DNA of 64,000 bases from Humulus lupulus (lineage: Eukaryota > Streptophyta > Magnoliopsida > Rosales > Cannabaceae): contig NC_084796.1 of assembly GCF_963169125.1 (NCBI RefSeq), positions 85,829,888 through 85,893,887 on the forward strand, given 5' to 3'. The position numbers were made by a program, and so were the translations under genes. The notes beneath the pieces were generated by a model. It saw nothing but the letters and a program-made list of their open reading frames with translations. It was not told the origin of the DNA and searched no databases. Shown one piece after another: positions 11,429 to 23,637 of the stretch (its first letter is position 1; each line of letters opens with the position of its first letter).

Positions 11429-13639
11429 TGTTGGGAATAGTGCCCGTAAAGCAATTGTAGTTGACAAAAGTTTTAAATGAAATAAATAATTGAATTGAAT
11501 TATTATATATCTAGACTATGTCCGATATTATATGATAATTATTAAGTGAATACCATAAAATTCTAAAGTTTATCCATGTGGTCTTAATATCATATTGGTA
11601 TGAGATGATCGAGATTAAGATAATAAACTTAAAACAGTTCATAATAAAATAAAGTTATGGAATCCTTAGATTAGTTACTGCTAGAACAGTCCACTAGTAT
11701 TATGAATACATGTGACCTAGATCCAGGTTACTAGTGTAGTAGGACACTTTAGTGGAGGTACTTTGCACGCTGAGAGTACGTAGAACTGGACCAGATGTGA
11801 TTTGTTCATACTTTTTTAAATACCATTTCATAGTAATAATCAAACACATCAAATGTTGATCATATACACAATGATCTTAATCCTAAGGTAGCTATGAACT
11901 CCTATATATGTCATCTGATCATTTGATTCACGCGTTAAGGTTTGTCAAAATGATCAGGATAAGAAGAATTGTTTTGGGGACTCAATGATGTATATGGTTG
12001 GGGATGAAGTTTAACATATATGAAATTGGGTTGACTTTCAGAACTGAAAAGGTTATGAGCGTTCACATCGCAAACTTGTTGTGACACAACCTTCACTAGT
12101 AAAGTCAATGGTACTCTAGGAACAAGATATAGCTAAAAGGGTAAGACAGTAATTTTATTTCCTTTTAATTATGAACCATTAATAGATGATTAACATTGTA
12201 TGTAATGATTATATCAATGGACACTTTATTCTTTAATAAAGTACTCAGTAAATATATGTCTGTAATGATCAAGAGTTCAATTTCATATTTATAGTGGAGT
12301 AATCATGAGATTAATAAATATGATTATATAATCAAAGAGCTTTGATTAATAATGTAATATTTATTAGAGCTTGATATTATAGGTGCATAGGTCCCTAGGG
12401 TGGCTCTATCAACACCATATCAATGTAAGAGTTGATAGAAGGGTATAACTGTAATTTGGGAATTTGAGAAGAATGTTATTCTTGAGGTCAAGTATACAAT
12501 TATATGATAATTGAGGTTGAATAATTAATTACTAATTTTCGAAAATATATTTATTAATTTAAATATATTTTTTTAAAATTCATATATATAAATAAATAAA
12601 TAAAATTTTGAAATTAATTATTTGAGGGGGAGAAAATAAAATTGTTAAGTCAAAATAGTTTTTGGTTTATTTAATTTTAAAAGATAATGATAATGATGAT
12701 CATCATTTTGAATTTTGAATTTTGAATTTAAAATTTAAATCTTGAAATATGGTTGTCATCTTTTTTCTTTAAAAGATAAATACCTTATTTTGTAGAACAT
12801 TGATTTGAATTAAGTAATTAAATAAAAGAAAAATATAATATCTCTGAAAAGAATATTGCAGTCCACTCATGACACAGTCCAAGAACTGTTCCATGTGTGT
12901 ATGACTACACTGATATTATATCAGTGTTGTTTTATTTTATTTATTTAATTATTTAATAATTTAAAAATATTTTTCTCAAATTTGGTAAGTTAGATATTTA
13001 CCTAAATCAAATCCTATCATCATTATGATATTATTATATTACTATTATTTTTAGGAATAATAAGGTAATATAAATCTCTATATATAATATAGAAGAAGAA
13101 GAGAAATACAACTGACAATACACAATAGAAAAACAACACAATTCATAATACTTCTCAGAATTTTTGTCAGACAAAAACTCTTTCTTCTTCTTCTTCTTCT
13201 TCTTCATTCTAGTCATTCTCAGACCATAACCGAAGTTCTCATGTGTTGAGAAATACTTATAATTCCTAAAATTGCAAACTCATGTTCTCTATGTGCCCAC
13301 ACACATCTTGAGGTGTAGAGAACACTCCGGAAGATTGTGGTTTGAGTGCTCAAAGCTTTGGATTGGAAGATCGAAAAATATGCAAAAAGTCTCAAGGACA
13401 CTTGAGAGGCTTCAAGAGGTAATTGTTTATGTTCTTGAAATTTTTTTGTGTTTATATGTTATATATAAATATACTGTATATTTATATATATGTAGCATGA
13501 TTAATAATATTGTATGTTAATGTTTCTGGATGTTTTCTTGTTCATATATATTGTTTATACGAGTGATGAATTTTTTTATTGTTGTATAATGGGCCCACCA
13601 CGCTCATTTTTGCTGCGTGCTCTGAATGTTTTTCCAACA
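11429..13639 (+). repeat. 5' LTR of copia A
   Basis: It begins TGTTGGGAATAGTGCC and ends TTTTTCCAACA, a 5'-TGTT…AACA-3' pair, and is 2211 bp long. It aligns along its length with 25733-27856. The middle is strongly AT-rich. A (TTC)n run sits at 13182-13205. Base 13640 starts the primer binding site. Confidence 0.88.
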
Positions 13640-13656
13640 ATTGGTACCAGAGCAGG
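13640..13656 (+). other. Primer binding site of copia A
   Basis: ATTGGTACCAGAGCAGG follows the LTR end directly. TGGTA(T/C)CAGAGC is the usual copia primer site, complementary to the 3' end of initiator tRNA-Met, here with one change (ACC for ATC). Confidence 0.8.
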
Positions 13657-14599
13657 TCATTAATTTATACATATTATTAATTTTTGTGTGGAATTATATG
13701 CATTTTTATACTATATGTGATATATGTTTGAATGGATGGATGTTTATTTTCATGATGATTGTAACGTCCCGTAAAATCTCTTAACATAATTTGCAGAAAA
13801 CATAGCCATTTTCTAAAATAAGGTAACCAAAAATCCATATAAAAAAACTTTTCAAAACATTCAACGAGCCCAAAATAAACTATTAGTTATCATATGGGTT
13901 CTAATCTCCAAAACGTAAATTCCCAAAAGGTCAGTCCACATGTACATCCTCGGAGATAAACTCCAATGCTCACTGATCTACTTTGCCTTTGAGCTTACCT
14001 ACAACACGAAACAACTAGGTAAGTGAAACGCTTATTAAGAACAACTTAACAAACATAACCACATAAATAGAGCAAGAACTTAACTAACTGTAACTAGGCA
14101 GATAATCAACCAAGATTAGGGTTCTAATGAAACCGAACCCTAACATACAATTTAAGAACGTGCGAACGTCTTGGAAAACTTGTGGTCGTGCCTCATAACC
14201 AAAATTTATGACCTGAAGGTACACCTGCATGCAGAAAATCCTAGAGCATACTTACAGTCTTAACTGGTAACATACATACTTACTTACTCAGTTGTATCAT
14301 AACATACATACTTACTTAGTCATTCATATCATACATACTTACTTAAGGTTCTGAAGGAACCTTCAACATAGCTTAACATATCTCAACATATCTTAGCATA
14401 GCTTAGCATATCTCAACATATCTTAGCATAGCTTATCATATCTTAATACATCTTCACATATCTCACCATAGCGTCGAAGGGTGTAAACTAGTTACACCGG
14501 TTACCCAGACTCCTAGAGGAATTCATCATACTTTCTTAGCCATAGAGATTTGATTCCAGAATTCACTTACTTATGTGAGACAGATTTTAATCGAACTCT

Positions 14600-14970
14600 T
14601 ATGTCACGGGTGTTCGCAATGGCCAACCGACTTTAGCCACACAAGCATCGGTGGTGAATCAAACTTCTTACATATCGCGATGGCCAATCGACTTTAGCCA
14701 CACAGGCATCGGTGGCGAACCAGACTTCTTACATATCGTGATGGCCAACCGACTTAGTTACATAGGCATCAGTGGTGAACCAGACTTCTTACATATCGCG
14801 ATGGCCAACCGACTTAGCCACACAAGCATCGGTGGTGAACCAGATTTCTTACATATTGCGATGGCCAACTGACTTAGCCACATAGGCATCGGTGGCGAAC
14901 CAGACTTCTTACATATCATGATGGCCAACCGACTTAGCCACACAAGCATCGGTGGCGAACCAGTTTCTCA
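14600..14970. repeat. 60-bp tandem array inside the solo LTR
   Basis: About six copies of a 60-bp unit containing GATGGCCAACCGACTTAGCC and GGCATCGGTGG(T/C)GAACCAGA are arranged head to tail with almost exact 60-bp spacing. Because 60 is divisible by three, both strands carry short repetitive ORFs, which are a by-product. The homologous array at 48345-48760 has about seven copies. Confidence 0.9.
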
Positions 14971-15764
14971 CATAGTTCCCCAGTGGCTATCTGGAGTTCA
15001 TTGTTGTCACGGTAGCTAGCCGGACTGCTTACTTTAGTCATGAGTATGCGAATTCTCTAGGACCACGGTCTTGAGTAACCTTCTAGGACTAGTTCAAATT
15101 ATTAACTAATGACTTAGTCATCTAAACTAGCCATTAACGTGTTGTAGCCAAACATATCATAAGTTGTCTTACCCGGATTCCTTAGCGCTTTCTTGTGGAA
15201 AGCTTCTATCCAGAAACGAGCCTTCACGCTTAGATAACACTGTAGTGAAACCACACAGTGACTCAGATTAAACTATGGAATATTCTTATAGTTAATATTC
15301 CACAATAACTACATGAAATAAATTCTTAGGGACTCTATACTATAGTCTTTTATACACTTCACAGTGTATAAGGCCGAATTTTGTTTCAGTCTTAACAGTG
15401 TCATAGGAAGATCGGTCTCGCCGCAACACGCTCACCGTGCCATGCATTTTAATATTGTTTTAATGAAGAACTCACTTATTTGATAACTCGTATTTTGGTT
15501 TTAGGAAAAATGAGTTATGCTCAACTCATATCTTTAGAAAATACCAACTTTTCGTCTTCTTATGAAAATTTACCGTTTTCTATCATTTACCAAAATATCG
15601 CTTATTGATCCGTTTCAAATAATATCTAACACTGTCATATCGCTCTCTTAAAGGTTCTACAAAAATCAAACTCCCATTCTTACCAATTCTTACCCATAAC
15701 CTAGGATCTCTCTTTATGTTGTTTTTTGAAAAGAAGGGCAATTGGATCCTTAACTTATAAAATG

Positions 15765-16380
15765 GTAAAAATCAAATTTTCGTTAAGGTTCGAAGTTGCT
15801 ACCTCTCAGTTTTTAGGTAAAACTTAGAAAAATTATTTCTCTTAAACCATAAAACATTTTTGTCTCAACTTTTACAGGAGTCCTTGTACACATCTTAACT
15901 AATTCCCTTCAAAATTTTATAATTTTTGGGATGGAAAAACCCATTTGAATTTTAAAGCAATCTTGGCAGTGCCTGCTGCCAGAAGTTTTTCCCAGTTTTT
16001 ATGGTAAATTAGAAAATTTATTTCTCTTACACCGTAGCCCATTTCTTTCTAAAATTTTACAGGAATATGTATACATATCTAAATTAGCTTTCTAAAAAAT
16101 TTCATAATTTTGTAATAATAAAACTCAATCAAATATTTAAAGCTATATGGGCAGTGCTTGCTGCCCAGAAGTTTTGTTTCTAGATACTAGGGCAAACTTT
16201 AAAAAATAATATCTCTTATACCTTAACATATTTTTCTTTAAAATTCCACAGTCACCCTTAAACATGTTTAAACTAACATCTTAAAAAATTTCATAGCTTT
16301 TTTATTAGTAAAACCCATTCAAAAGTCAAAACAATCTAGGCAGTGCATGCTGCCTAGAAATTTTCTAGATTTACATCAAG
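15765..16380. repeat. Diverged ~185-bp repeats, each with a GGCAG…CTGCC hairpin
   Basis: Three to four diverged units share 'aaaacccattxxaa…aaagcaatc', the hairpin, and 'atttctcttaxaccxtaxcxcat'. Hairpins lie at 15962-15982, 16148-16168 and 16336-16357. The copy at 48972-49368 has the same three hairpins. Confidence 0.75.
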
Positions 16381-17994
16381 ATGCCAAAAAGTTTATAACT
16401 TCAGTTTGAAAACACCTTTTTTCAATTTTCAAAAGCCTAAACTCAATTACTCATCTAGAACTATGAAAACATAAAAAATATTTCTATAAACAGAGGTAGT
16501 AGGGTACAATCTGACCCATTGGAAGTCAGACCATGAAAACTTGGCAGCATGCATTTTTACACATTCTAGCAAAACTAAACACAACAAGCAAAACCATACC
16601 CACATGCATGCATGCAAATAAACAAATCAATCAATCTAACCCTCAAGCATAAAATAAACTTCAAAAACCAACAAAATAACCTATTCAAGTAGATCTAACA
16701 TCAATAACCAAAAACAACTCAAAACCAACCAAAGATTTACCTTTGATGGTTTTAGCTTGGAGATGATAGTCCTTAGCTTGTCCAAACTTCCTTCTTGGAT
16801 TCTATATCCTCAAACCGAGCCCCATAGGTTTCACATGCAGATTTTTAAGAGAGTGTTAGAGCAGGAGATTTTAGATGAATGGAAAAACACAAAAACTCTA
16901 GAACCCTTACCTTTGTTTTCACTAGATCACCAAGAAGCATCAAACTTTGAGATCCTCCTAGAACAACCTCCCTTGAACCCTAGAACACAAGATTCATGCC
17001 ATGGATGGATATTAGATTACATGCATTCATATTCCACCCCTTACGGTTTCAGATTTGAAGAAGAAAAGAAGAGAAGGAAGAGCTATGATTCGAAACTTAC
17101 AATGCTAGAACTCTTGAAGGTCTCCTTCCTTCAATGGTGAGTGGGTGTTCTTGCTCCTTGGAGAGAAAATGGCAGCCATGGAGGGTAGAGAAAGACTAGG
17201 CTGCAGTTTTGGGGAGAGAAATGGAGAGAGTTATTTTTGTTTTCTTGAGGAAAAAGGAAATTAAAAGAAAAGTAATGATTGGATGTGTAAAAGGGAAATG
17301 ATTGGAGGTTTAGTCAATGGGTGAGGTGGCCTCTTACTCTTCCTAGGGTAGGTGTCATAGACACTTGAGTACACTAGGGCATAGCCTAGCTGCCCATCAC
17401 ACCCTCTCTCCTCCTTTGGAAATGACTAAAATGCCCTTGCCTCTTTTAACTCACTTCTAATTACTCAAGGGCCCTTTGGTAATTTCACTCTCCAAATTTA
17501 GCCAATTTTTTACCCTATAGTTTTTAAATATCCCAAGCCAAAATTAATTAAATAAATGTGACCAAAAATAAATTTTGTCACATAACACATAATTTTGGTA
17601 ATTTACTCAAAATTACCAAAATGCCCTTAGGGGCTCGGGCAAGAATTTCCATTCTTAAACCCGATCGATTGGAATCAAATCCTCAATCAATTTTTCTTAA
17701 ATTTATTGCCTCGACTATAAAATCACAGTGTCAGACAAAATTAATATTTTTATGCCATAGTATTTCCTATTTAATTAATCCGAGATTTTAACCCGATTAG
17801 GGTTTTTTACCCTGTCCGAGACCAAAGGTCTCGGTTTCTAAAAAAAATCGCACTGACCACAACATGGCAAGCATTAATACATCACAACTTCTTGTAACAT
17901 AAAATTTTCACCTGACATAATACATAATATAGGGAATTAAAATACCCAAACTAGGGTTTTACCTGGTGCCCTAAACGCGGGGCGTTACAATGAT

Positions 17995-18869
17995 AGATTC
18001 TTAAGGGTTGTTTATTATGGTTCTTTTTGGTTTAGGAATTGTTCTTAAAATTTCTAGATGAAAAATGTAAGCCATTTTGGGGCATAGGAATTTTGTAATT
18101 TTTTGTTTAAAAATTCTTGGTAAAAATTCTGTTAGAGTCCAAGCCCCGTGTCCCAAGCCTGAGCCCCAAGCTACTGCCTGCGCTCCAACCGCACGCCTAG
18201 CTAGCGTGCACCACAGCCCTTGTCGCGCCCCTGCTGCGCACCCTAGCGCACTTGTGCGCCCCGCACCATGCACCTGCGCGTCCAGCAAGTCACGCCCCTG
18301 TGCCTAGCCACCGCACCCCAACTGTGCCCTGCCCCACGCACAGTCGAGCCCCATGCCAGACCGCCCCTGCTGCCGCACCATGGTACACACCTAGGGTTTG
18401 TTTTCCTAGTGTGTTGGTACCATAGTTATTTTTTAATTATTCATTTAACTAAAAAACAGAAATTGAATTAAAATGGTTTTAATTTGGAAATTTCTTTAAT
18501 TGAAATAATGTTGATTATTTTCCTTAATTAAAAATATTTTAATTGTTATCTTCCATAATTAAAAAATTTTAATTAAAATGTCCAAAATTAAATTTATCTT
18601 GAATTTTAATTTATTAGAATTAAATTGTTTAATTTTATTTTTGAATTAAATTACCCAAATTCAAATTGGGTCTTAGAAACTTTTGGGTGTTAAAACCCAA
18701 AGTTTAATTATTTAAAAGTTTGTTTAAAATAATTAAAAAGTTGTATAATTCAAAAATGGATATGGAAAAGGGTGGCATTGGCTCAACAAGACTACATCTC
18801 AAGGTTCAATATCAAAGTGTTCTTAATCAAGCCTTAGTTAGTATAGGTTACATTTTCATGTCTTTTTTG
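17995..18869 (+). other. Copia A leader segment with a GC-rich patch
   Basis: This is non-coding leader between two insertions. Bases 18128-18400 form a sharply GC-rich, C-rich patch (words such as GCGCCCC and TGCGCACC) in otherwise very AT-rich sequence. Its short ORFs are low-complexity Ala/Pro/Cys runs with no recognisable domain. The rest (18420-18780) is A/T-rich with many TTAAT words. Confidence 0.4.
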
Positions 18870-19576
18870 CAAGTTGTGGATTCCAAAAATCCACCATAAA
18901 AAAAAATCTCCAGTACATGGTTAAAATATAAGGCTAAAGGTCACTTAGTCACATTATCAGGCTCAGACATGTAAGTCTTGTGAAAACGGGCGACTGTCCC
19001 AAGGGAAGCTTCACCTTATGAGCCGTGAAGTATGGGCTTGCTAGGCTAAGAGGCCAAGCCATGCGTCATAAGAGGGCAGGTACACGAGGCCCTCGCATAG
19101 CGAGGCCCTACTTGTCTTGATGCCGAGAGATGCCAAGGGCACCGGAGCTGTGAATGTAGGAATTCTTCCCTTGTGAATTCCATCCAAGAGAGCCACCCTC
19201 GCTATGCGAGGCTCACGGCTGGCCTCCCATGCAAGCTTCAGCACTCGGACACAGGTACCCTGAGGCACCACCCTCGCTACGCGAGGCTCACGGCTAGCCT
19301 CCTACGCGCGTCGTGTCTACACGAGACATCGCGTCCTGCCTCCAAGTGATCACATGGGGTGCCGCCTTGCTAGACTTCTCGTGTCCTACATGCATAGACG
19401 CATGCATCCGAACATAGGTCCCAAAGGGCTGCCTCGCTATGCGAGACACTCTAAGGACCCTGAACCCTCTCGCTATGCAAGGCACTTTGCTAGGCTTCCC
19501 GCGTGCACCTTGCCACGCCTCACGCACCATCCACGGAATGGGTCTCGCGGCCTCGCCTCACGCACCAGCCGCGTCC

Positions 19577-19850
19577 TTGAGGGCCTCGCGAGACATGGCC
19601 TACCCAAAGCGTCTCTCTTCCTTAAGGGCCTCGCGAGACATAGCCTCCCCGAAGCGTCTCGCACCCTTCAAGGCCTTGCGAGACATGGCCTACCCAAAGC
19701 ATCTCGTACCCTTCGGGGCCTCGCGAGACATAGCCTCCCCAAAGCGTCTCGCGCCCGTTGGGGCCTCACGAGACATAGCTCCCCAAAGCGTCTCGCGCCC
19801 CTAGGGGCCTCGCGAGACATGGCCTCCACTAAACACCCCTCGGCCACACA
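19577..19850. repeat. 45-bp tandem array
   Basis: About six copies of a 45-bp unit with core GGGCCTCGCGAGACATGGCC, then AAAGCGTCTCGC. The central TCGCGAGAC is nearly palindromic. CpG content is high. Confidence 0.85.
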
Positions 19851-19851
19851 C

Positions 19852-20265
19852 CAAGGGCCTCGCGCACCCATGGTCCCACGGCCCCTTAAGGCATCTCGCG
19901 CCACAAGCCTTACGCACCTGGGCATAAAGGCCTTGCACACCCGTGTGCAAGGGCCTCACGTACCCATGGTCCCACGACCCCCTAAGGCGTCTCATGCCAC
20001 CAGCCCCGTGCACCTAGACATAAAGGCCTCGCACACCCGTGTACAAGGGCCTCACGCACCCATGGTCTCGCAGCCCCCTCAAGCGTCTCACGCCACCAGC
20101 CTCGCGCACCTGGGCATAAAGGCCTCGCGCACCCGTGTGCAAGGGCCTCACACACCCATGGTCCAGCGACCCCCTAAGTCGTCTCGCACCACTAGCCTCA
20201 CGCACCTGAGCATCAAGGCCTCACGCACCCATGTGCAAGGGCCTCACACCACCATGGTCCCACGA
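19852..20265. repeat. 96-bp tandem array
   Basis: About 4.3 copies of a 96-bp unit: CAAGGGCCTCxCGCACCCATGG, then CCCCxxAAGGCxTCTCxxGCCAC, then ATAAAGGCCTCGCxCACCCG. The array directly follows the 45-bp array and shares the GGGCCTCGCG word, so the two are probably related. Confidence 0.85.
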
Positions 20266-20565
20266 TCCCCCAAGGTGCCACGCACCAACATAACCATCAG
20301 ATACGAAGTACCCGTACGTGTACTGGTGTAGGACGTACGGCCATGAGGAGGACAGAAGCGTGACCCTGACATCTACACCACACAGGTAGTGGAGGTACAG
20401 ATTTGTACAGAGAGTGGAAACACTATGTGCACGCCTCTAACCACGTACCAGGCCGACACCATGACCTTCTGTTCCACCACGACCAGTGCCACTACCCAGA
20501 AAATGTACCTATGTATAGCCTTGTCCCCTGGGACCACAATGTATGAGGAGCCATTAGAGCTCCAG

Positions 20566-20573
20566 TATAAATA
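20566..20573 (+). promoter_or_regulatory. TATA box of the 1.9-kb LTR
   Basis: TATAAATA lies 194 bp before the LTR end, the expected place for an LTR core promoter. Confidence 0.6.
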
Positions 20574-20772
20574 GATCATTACCCCTCCAGAAAAAGGGTT
20601 GGAAAATTCATTGTAAGCTGAAGCTATTAAGCAATATACGGTTTTTACTCCGTTGTTGATCTGTGTTCATCCTTCCATAAGTCCATTCTAAATTCTCATC
20701 TGAACATCACTTAACTTACCTTTGAGTTTTCTGATCTAATTTCGTTGACGAGATTTCACCGTCAACACAAGT

Positions 20773-21825
20773 GCTGTAATTTTTTTTCTAGAAATACCCT
20801 AAAGTTACCATACCCACTTTTATTTACTTATTATAAATGTTTGAATGTTATTAAAATGTTTAATATTTTTTCAGCCATTATAACATGCCATTCATATACA
20901 CACATAGTATGCAGCTAGTATGCATTATACTCGTGTAGAAACATGCTATTAGGAACATCCTATATTTTTTGTTATATGTCTATTTTTGATGATTCATATA
21001 ATAATAAATTTAGTCTTAATTAGTTAAGATGGTAAATCAAAATTAAAGTTGTTTTAATGAAAAATGTTTTATTAAAATAAAAATGATATTCTCTTAGTTA
21101 AAGTAAAATTATAATTAGAATTGATGGCACAATTTTATTTTGTTTTGCTTAATTGGATTAATAATTATTAGAATATCATTTGGTAAAAATAATTAAATTT
21201 ATTTTTACAACTAAATTAAAACAATATTGATTTTGTGATTATCACATCTTTTCAAAATAGTGAGTGAGAGAGGGAGTTATGGCAATAAGTCTCATGGTCT
21301 CCATTATTGGTTGAACACCGAGAGGCATAGGAAAGGCCTCGTGTCGCCTCCGTTTACGGCCTCCCTAAGGAAAGACTTCCAAATATGTTTACTCTATCTC
21401 AAGGTTGACTTCTCTTATGAGAATATAATTAGTGTTGTATTTCAAGTTTGGCTGACCCTAAGACACACTCTTGAGTTAAGTCATTGATTGAAAATAATGG
21501 GTTACACTCCAAAGTTGTATCTAGGCTTTCGAGCACGACTAGTGCATCCTGACCAAACTAGCGGTAGTTCATAAGTCAAAAGAGAAAAATGCATTTTTAA
21601 GTTTTCACTTATGAAATTGAGATTTGTCTCAAAATTAATTTGGAGTTAGTCTGACCTATCCCAGGCAGTCCATTTACTTTCAAATTAATTCATCGTGGAT
21701 TAGTATATAATTTATGTTTTTTTATATATGTTGCATTTATGCATCATGTCTACTTTTCCAAATAAAATTTGATATTTATTGTATGTTTTAATTCATTATA
21801 TTTTATTTATTTATTTCCAGCAACA
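20773..21825 (+). other. Copia A leader, distal part
   Basis: AT-rich non-coding sequence up to the gag ATG. Bases 21290-21550 contain a 'gaacaccgagaggcat…aggcctcg' segment that resembles the leader of copia B near 43430. A splice-acceptor-like TATTTCCAG lies 5 bases before the gag ATG at 21826. Confidence 0.4.
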
Positions 21826-22254
21826 ATGGTTAATTCTCTTAATCTTGATCAAGAACCTCAAAATCAGAAAGAACCAGTGAATCCTCGTGATGGCCACCTT
21901 AGTACTTTTCATTTAGACTTCAATAGTCTAGATGTTTGGTACATAAACATACACATAATTCTAAGTGAACTAAAAGTGTATGATGCAATCATTGATGTGC
22001 CTTTAAATGAGCCATCAACTTTATCTGATTATGATAGTTATCAAAAATATGCAGATTGAATGAGATCTGATTATTTGGCTCGTCATTGCATACTAAAGAC
22101 TATGCTTGACGATATTAAATTGAGATGTGTGAACCTTAGATCTACATACGAGATACGGGAAATGATCAAAAGAGATTATTTTGATCACTTAAGAAGTTTG
22201 CAAGAAGAAATGGTAAATATGATTTGCTCATCTCCTTTTAATATATTTAAATAG
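21826..22254 (+). pseudogene. Copia A gag N-terminal fragment
   Basis: Two consecutive in-frame ORFs separated by one stop (near 22057) read MVNSLNLDQEP…, FNSLDVWYINIHIILSELKVYDAI… and DYLARHCILKTMLDDIKLRC…. The layout (LxxxxVWxxNxxxxLxxxKxxD, then a long linker, then ARxxILxxM) is that of copia gag N-termini. The capsid C-terminal half, zinc knuckle, protease and integrase are missing downstream. Confidence 0.6.
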
Positions 22255-23629
22255 TTTATTCAAATTTTTATGCCACCATATTTTTGTCTTGTTCTTAGGA
22301 ACGCATTATTCAATAAAATAAAATAATGCGAAAGAAAAACAAGAAAATGATTGCAAATTGGTAGACCAAGATATAACTCACATGGAAATTAGCTTTTTCA
22401 AATTTCAACTTTGTATTAAGTTCTTTTTCTTTAAAGCAGTTCTAGAATTCTTTCTAGAAACTATGTTTTTAGATTCCTTTATTTGATGAATGAACAAGTT
22501 TAGTATTTTTTTTTAATTATAAATTCAGTTGTTATTTTTTAAATATACTTGTTCCACCTATTTCATCAATTAGTATAAATGATAATTATGAATTATTCAT
22601 TAATAAGACATCTTATTCCAACCACAATTAAGTGAAACATATATGTGAATTATTTTTTAGATTGGCTTGTAATTAATTAGACACATAAAACAAATAAAAT
22701 ACAATCTTTTATTGCAACTATTGAATAGTTCTCTCCCTGTTTATATAGTCTGTTAATTAAAGTTAACCTAAAGACCTTTCTCTTATAAAGGCTCAAAAAT
22801 CACATAATAGTTTAGCTAATACATAGAGATGTATGTTGAACCTTTTAATGTTCAAAGCTAAAAGAGTTAATAAATAGTAAGTCAATATTGATTGACATTT
22901 ATTTTAGATATGTTTAACTTTGATTGAATGCAAAGAAAAATTTCTAGAAATTTTCATGCAACATTCAAAGTAAAGTTACTTAGAGACTTGTTTGATCTGA
23001 TCAAAAGGAAGTCTAAACTCGAATTCAGAATTCAAGTAATTTGCATGTGAACTTGGAATTCAAACCCAACTCACATACAACTAGAATGCTAAGCAAAATT
23101 AGTATTTTGGAAATAGAATTTAATCATATTAGATAAGATTAAATAGATAATGAGTAGTCATTATCGTCTTATTATTTCTATAATTTTAACACTTGTTATA
23201 TTCTGTACATGTTTGATTGTACAACATCAAAGACTTAAAAGTTGGGATTCACAAGTGGTTATGTGAATAAATTGAAAATTTTCTATGGAGTCATTTAGTG
23301 AAACAGTTTAATAATCATAAAAGACTACAAAAGAATTTGTATCTCTTTAAATGCTACTTTAATGAAGCATGATTATTATAATCACTATATTTTCTAGTTA
23401 AGTTGTACTAGAAATAATGACTGCAAGTCAAGTAAGCAAGTTACTGATAATTAACATGATAAAACCAAAGAATATCACAAATTTTGTAAAGCATTGTTGT
23501 AGTGGGAGTGTTAGTTAGTAACTGCTCCGTAACAAATGTAAAGATAGTTAAATTGTGTGTAACACAATCTAACTATACTTCATTCACATACTAGTATATG
23601 AAATGAAAAATGATTTACGGAAAACAATG
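22255..23629. other. AT-rich remnant without recognisable genes (copia A interior)
   Basis: No ORF or domain that I can support. It occupies the place where gag C-terminus, protease, integrase and the RT N-terminus should be, so it is a decayed or substituted copia interior. Confidence 0.4.
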
Positions 23630-23637
23630 GTTGAAAC

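Larger units (their letters stand above)
13760..17989 (-). mobile_element. Solo LTR of a Tekay/Del-like gypsy family (4.2 kb)
   Basis: It starts TGTAACGTCCC and ends GGGGCGTTACA, and is flanked on both sides by ATGAT (13755-13759 and 17990-17994). The minus strand begins TGTAACGCCCCG, the usual start of Tekay/Del LTRs, so I assign minus orientation. No pol sequence lies inside. A second, shorter copy lies at 47461-50998. It holds a 60-bp tandem array, three diverged units of about 185 bp with hairpins, and a 128-codon ORF at 16757-17140 that I do not regard as a gene. Confidence 0.85.
19354..20331 (+). other. 325-codon ORF generated by tandem repeats in the LTR
   Basis: The frame stays open because the 45-bp and 96-bp repeat units are both multiples of three. 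The product is basic and repetitive, with units like GLARHGLPKASRTLR followed by units like KASxTRVQGPHxPMVPRPP. There is no known domain, signal peptide or membrane segment. The minus strand is also open over long parts of the same region, which suggests repeat periodicity rather than coding constraint. I do not call it a gene. Confidence 0.3.
18875..20767 (+). mobile_element. Solo LTR, 1.9 kb, built largely of tandem repeats
   Basis: It begins TGTGGATTCC and ends TTTCACCGTCAACA, and CAAGT flanks both sides (18870-18874 and 20768-20772). A TATA box, TATAAATA, lies at 20566-20573. The ending CGTTGACGAGATTTCACCGTCAACA is typical of gypsy LTRs of the Tat type. No internal region remains, so this is a solo LTR produced by LTR-LTR recombination. 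Most of 19050-20270 is repetitive and GC-rich, unlike the surrounding copia leader. Confidence 0.88.

Noticed and set aside
14600..14970. CRISPR-like regular repeats
   Set aside because: The 60-bp units are contiguous tandem repeats without unique spacers, in a plant LTR.
16757..17140. 128-codon ORF in the solo LTR as a host gene
   Set aside because: Lies fully within an LTR; the second LTR copy (49760-50046) breaks the frame, so there is no coding constraint.
18001..18471. Overlapping ORFs on both strands in the GC-rich patch
   Set aside because: Low-complexity Ala/Pro/Cys/Arg composition typical of GC-rich DNA, with both strands open.
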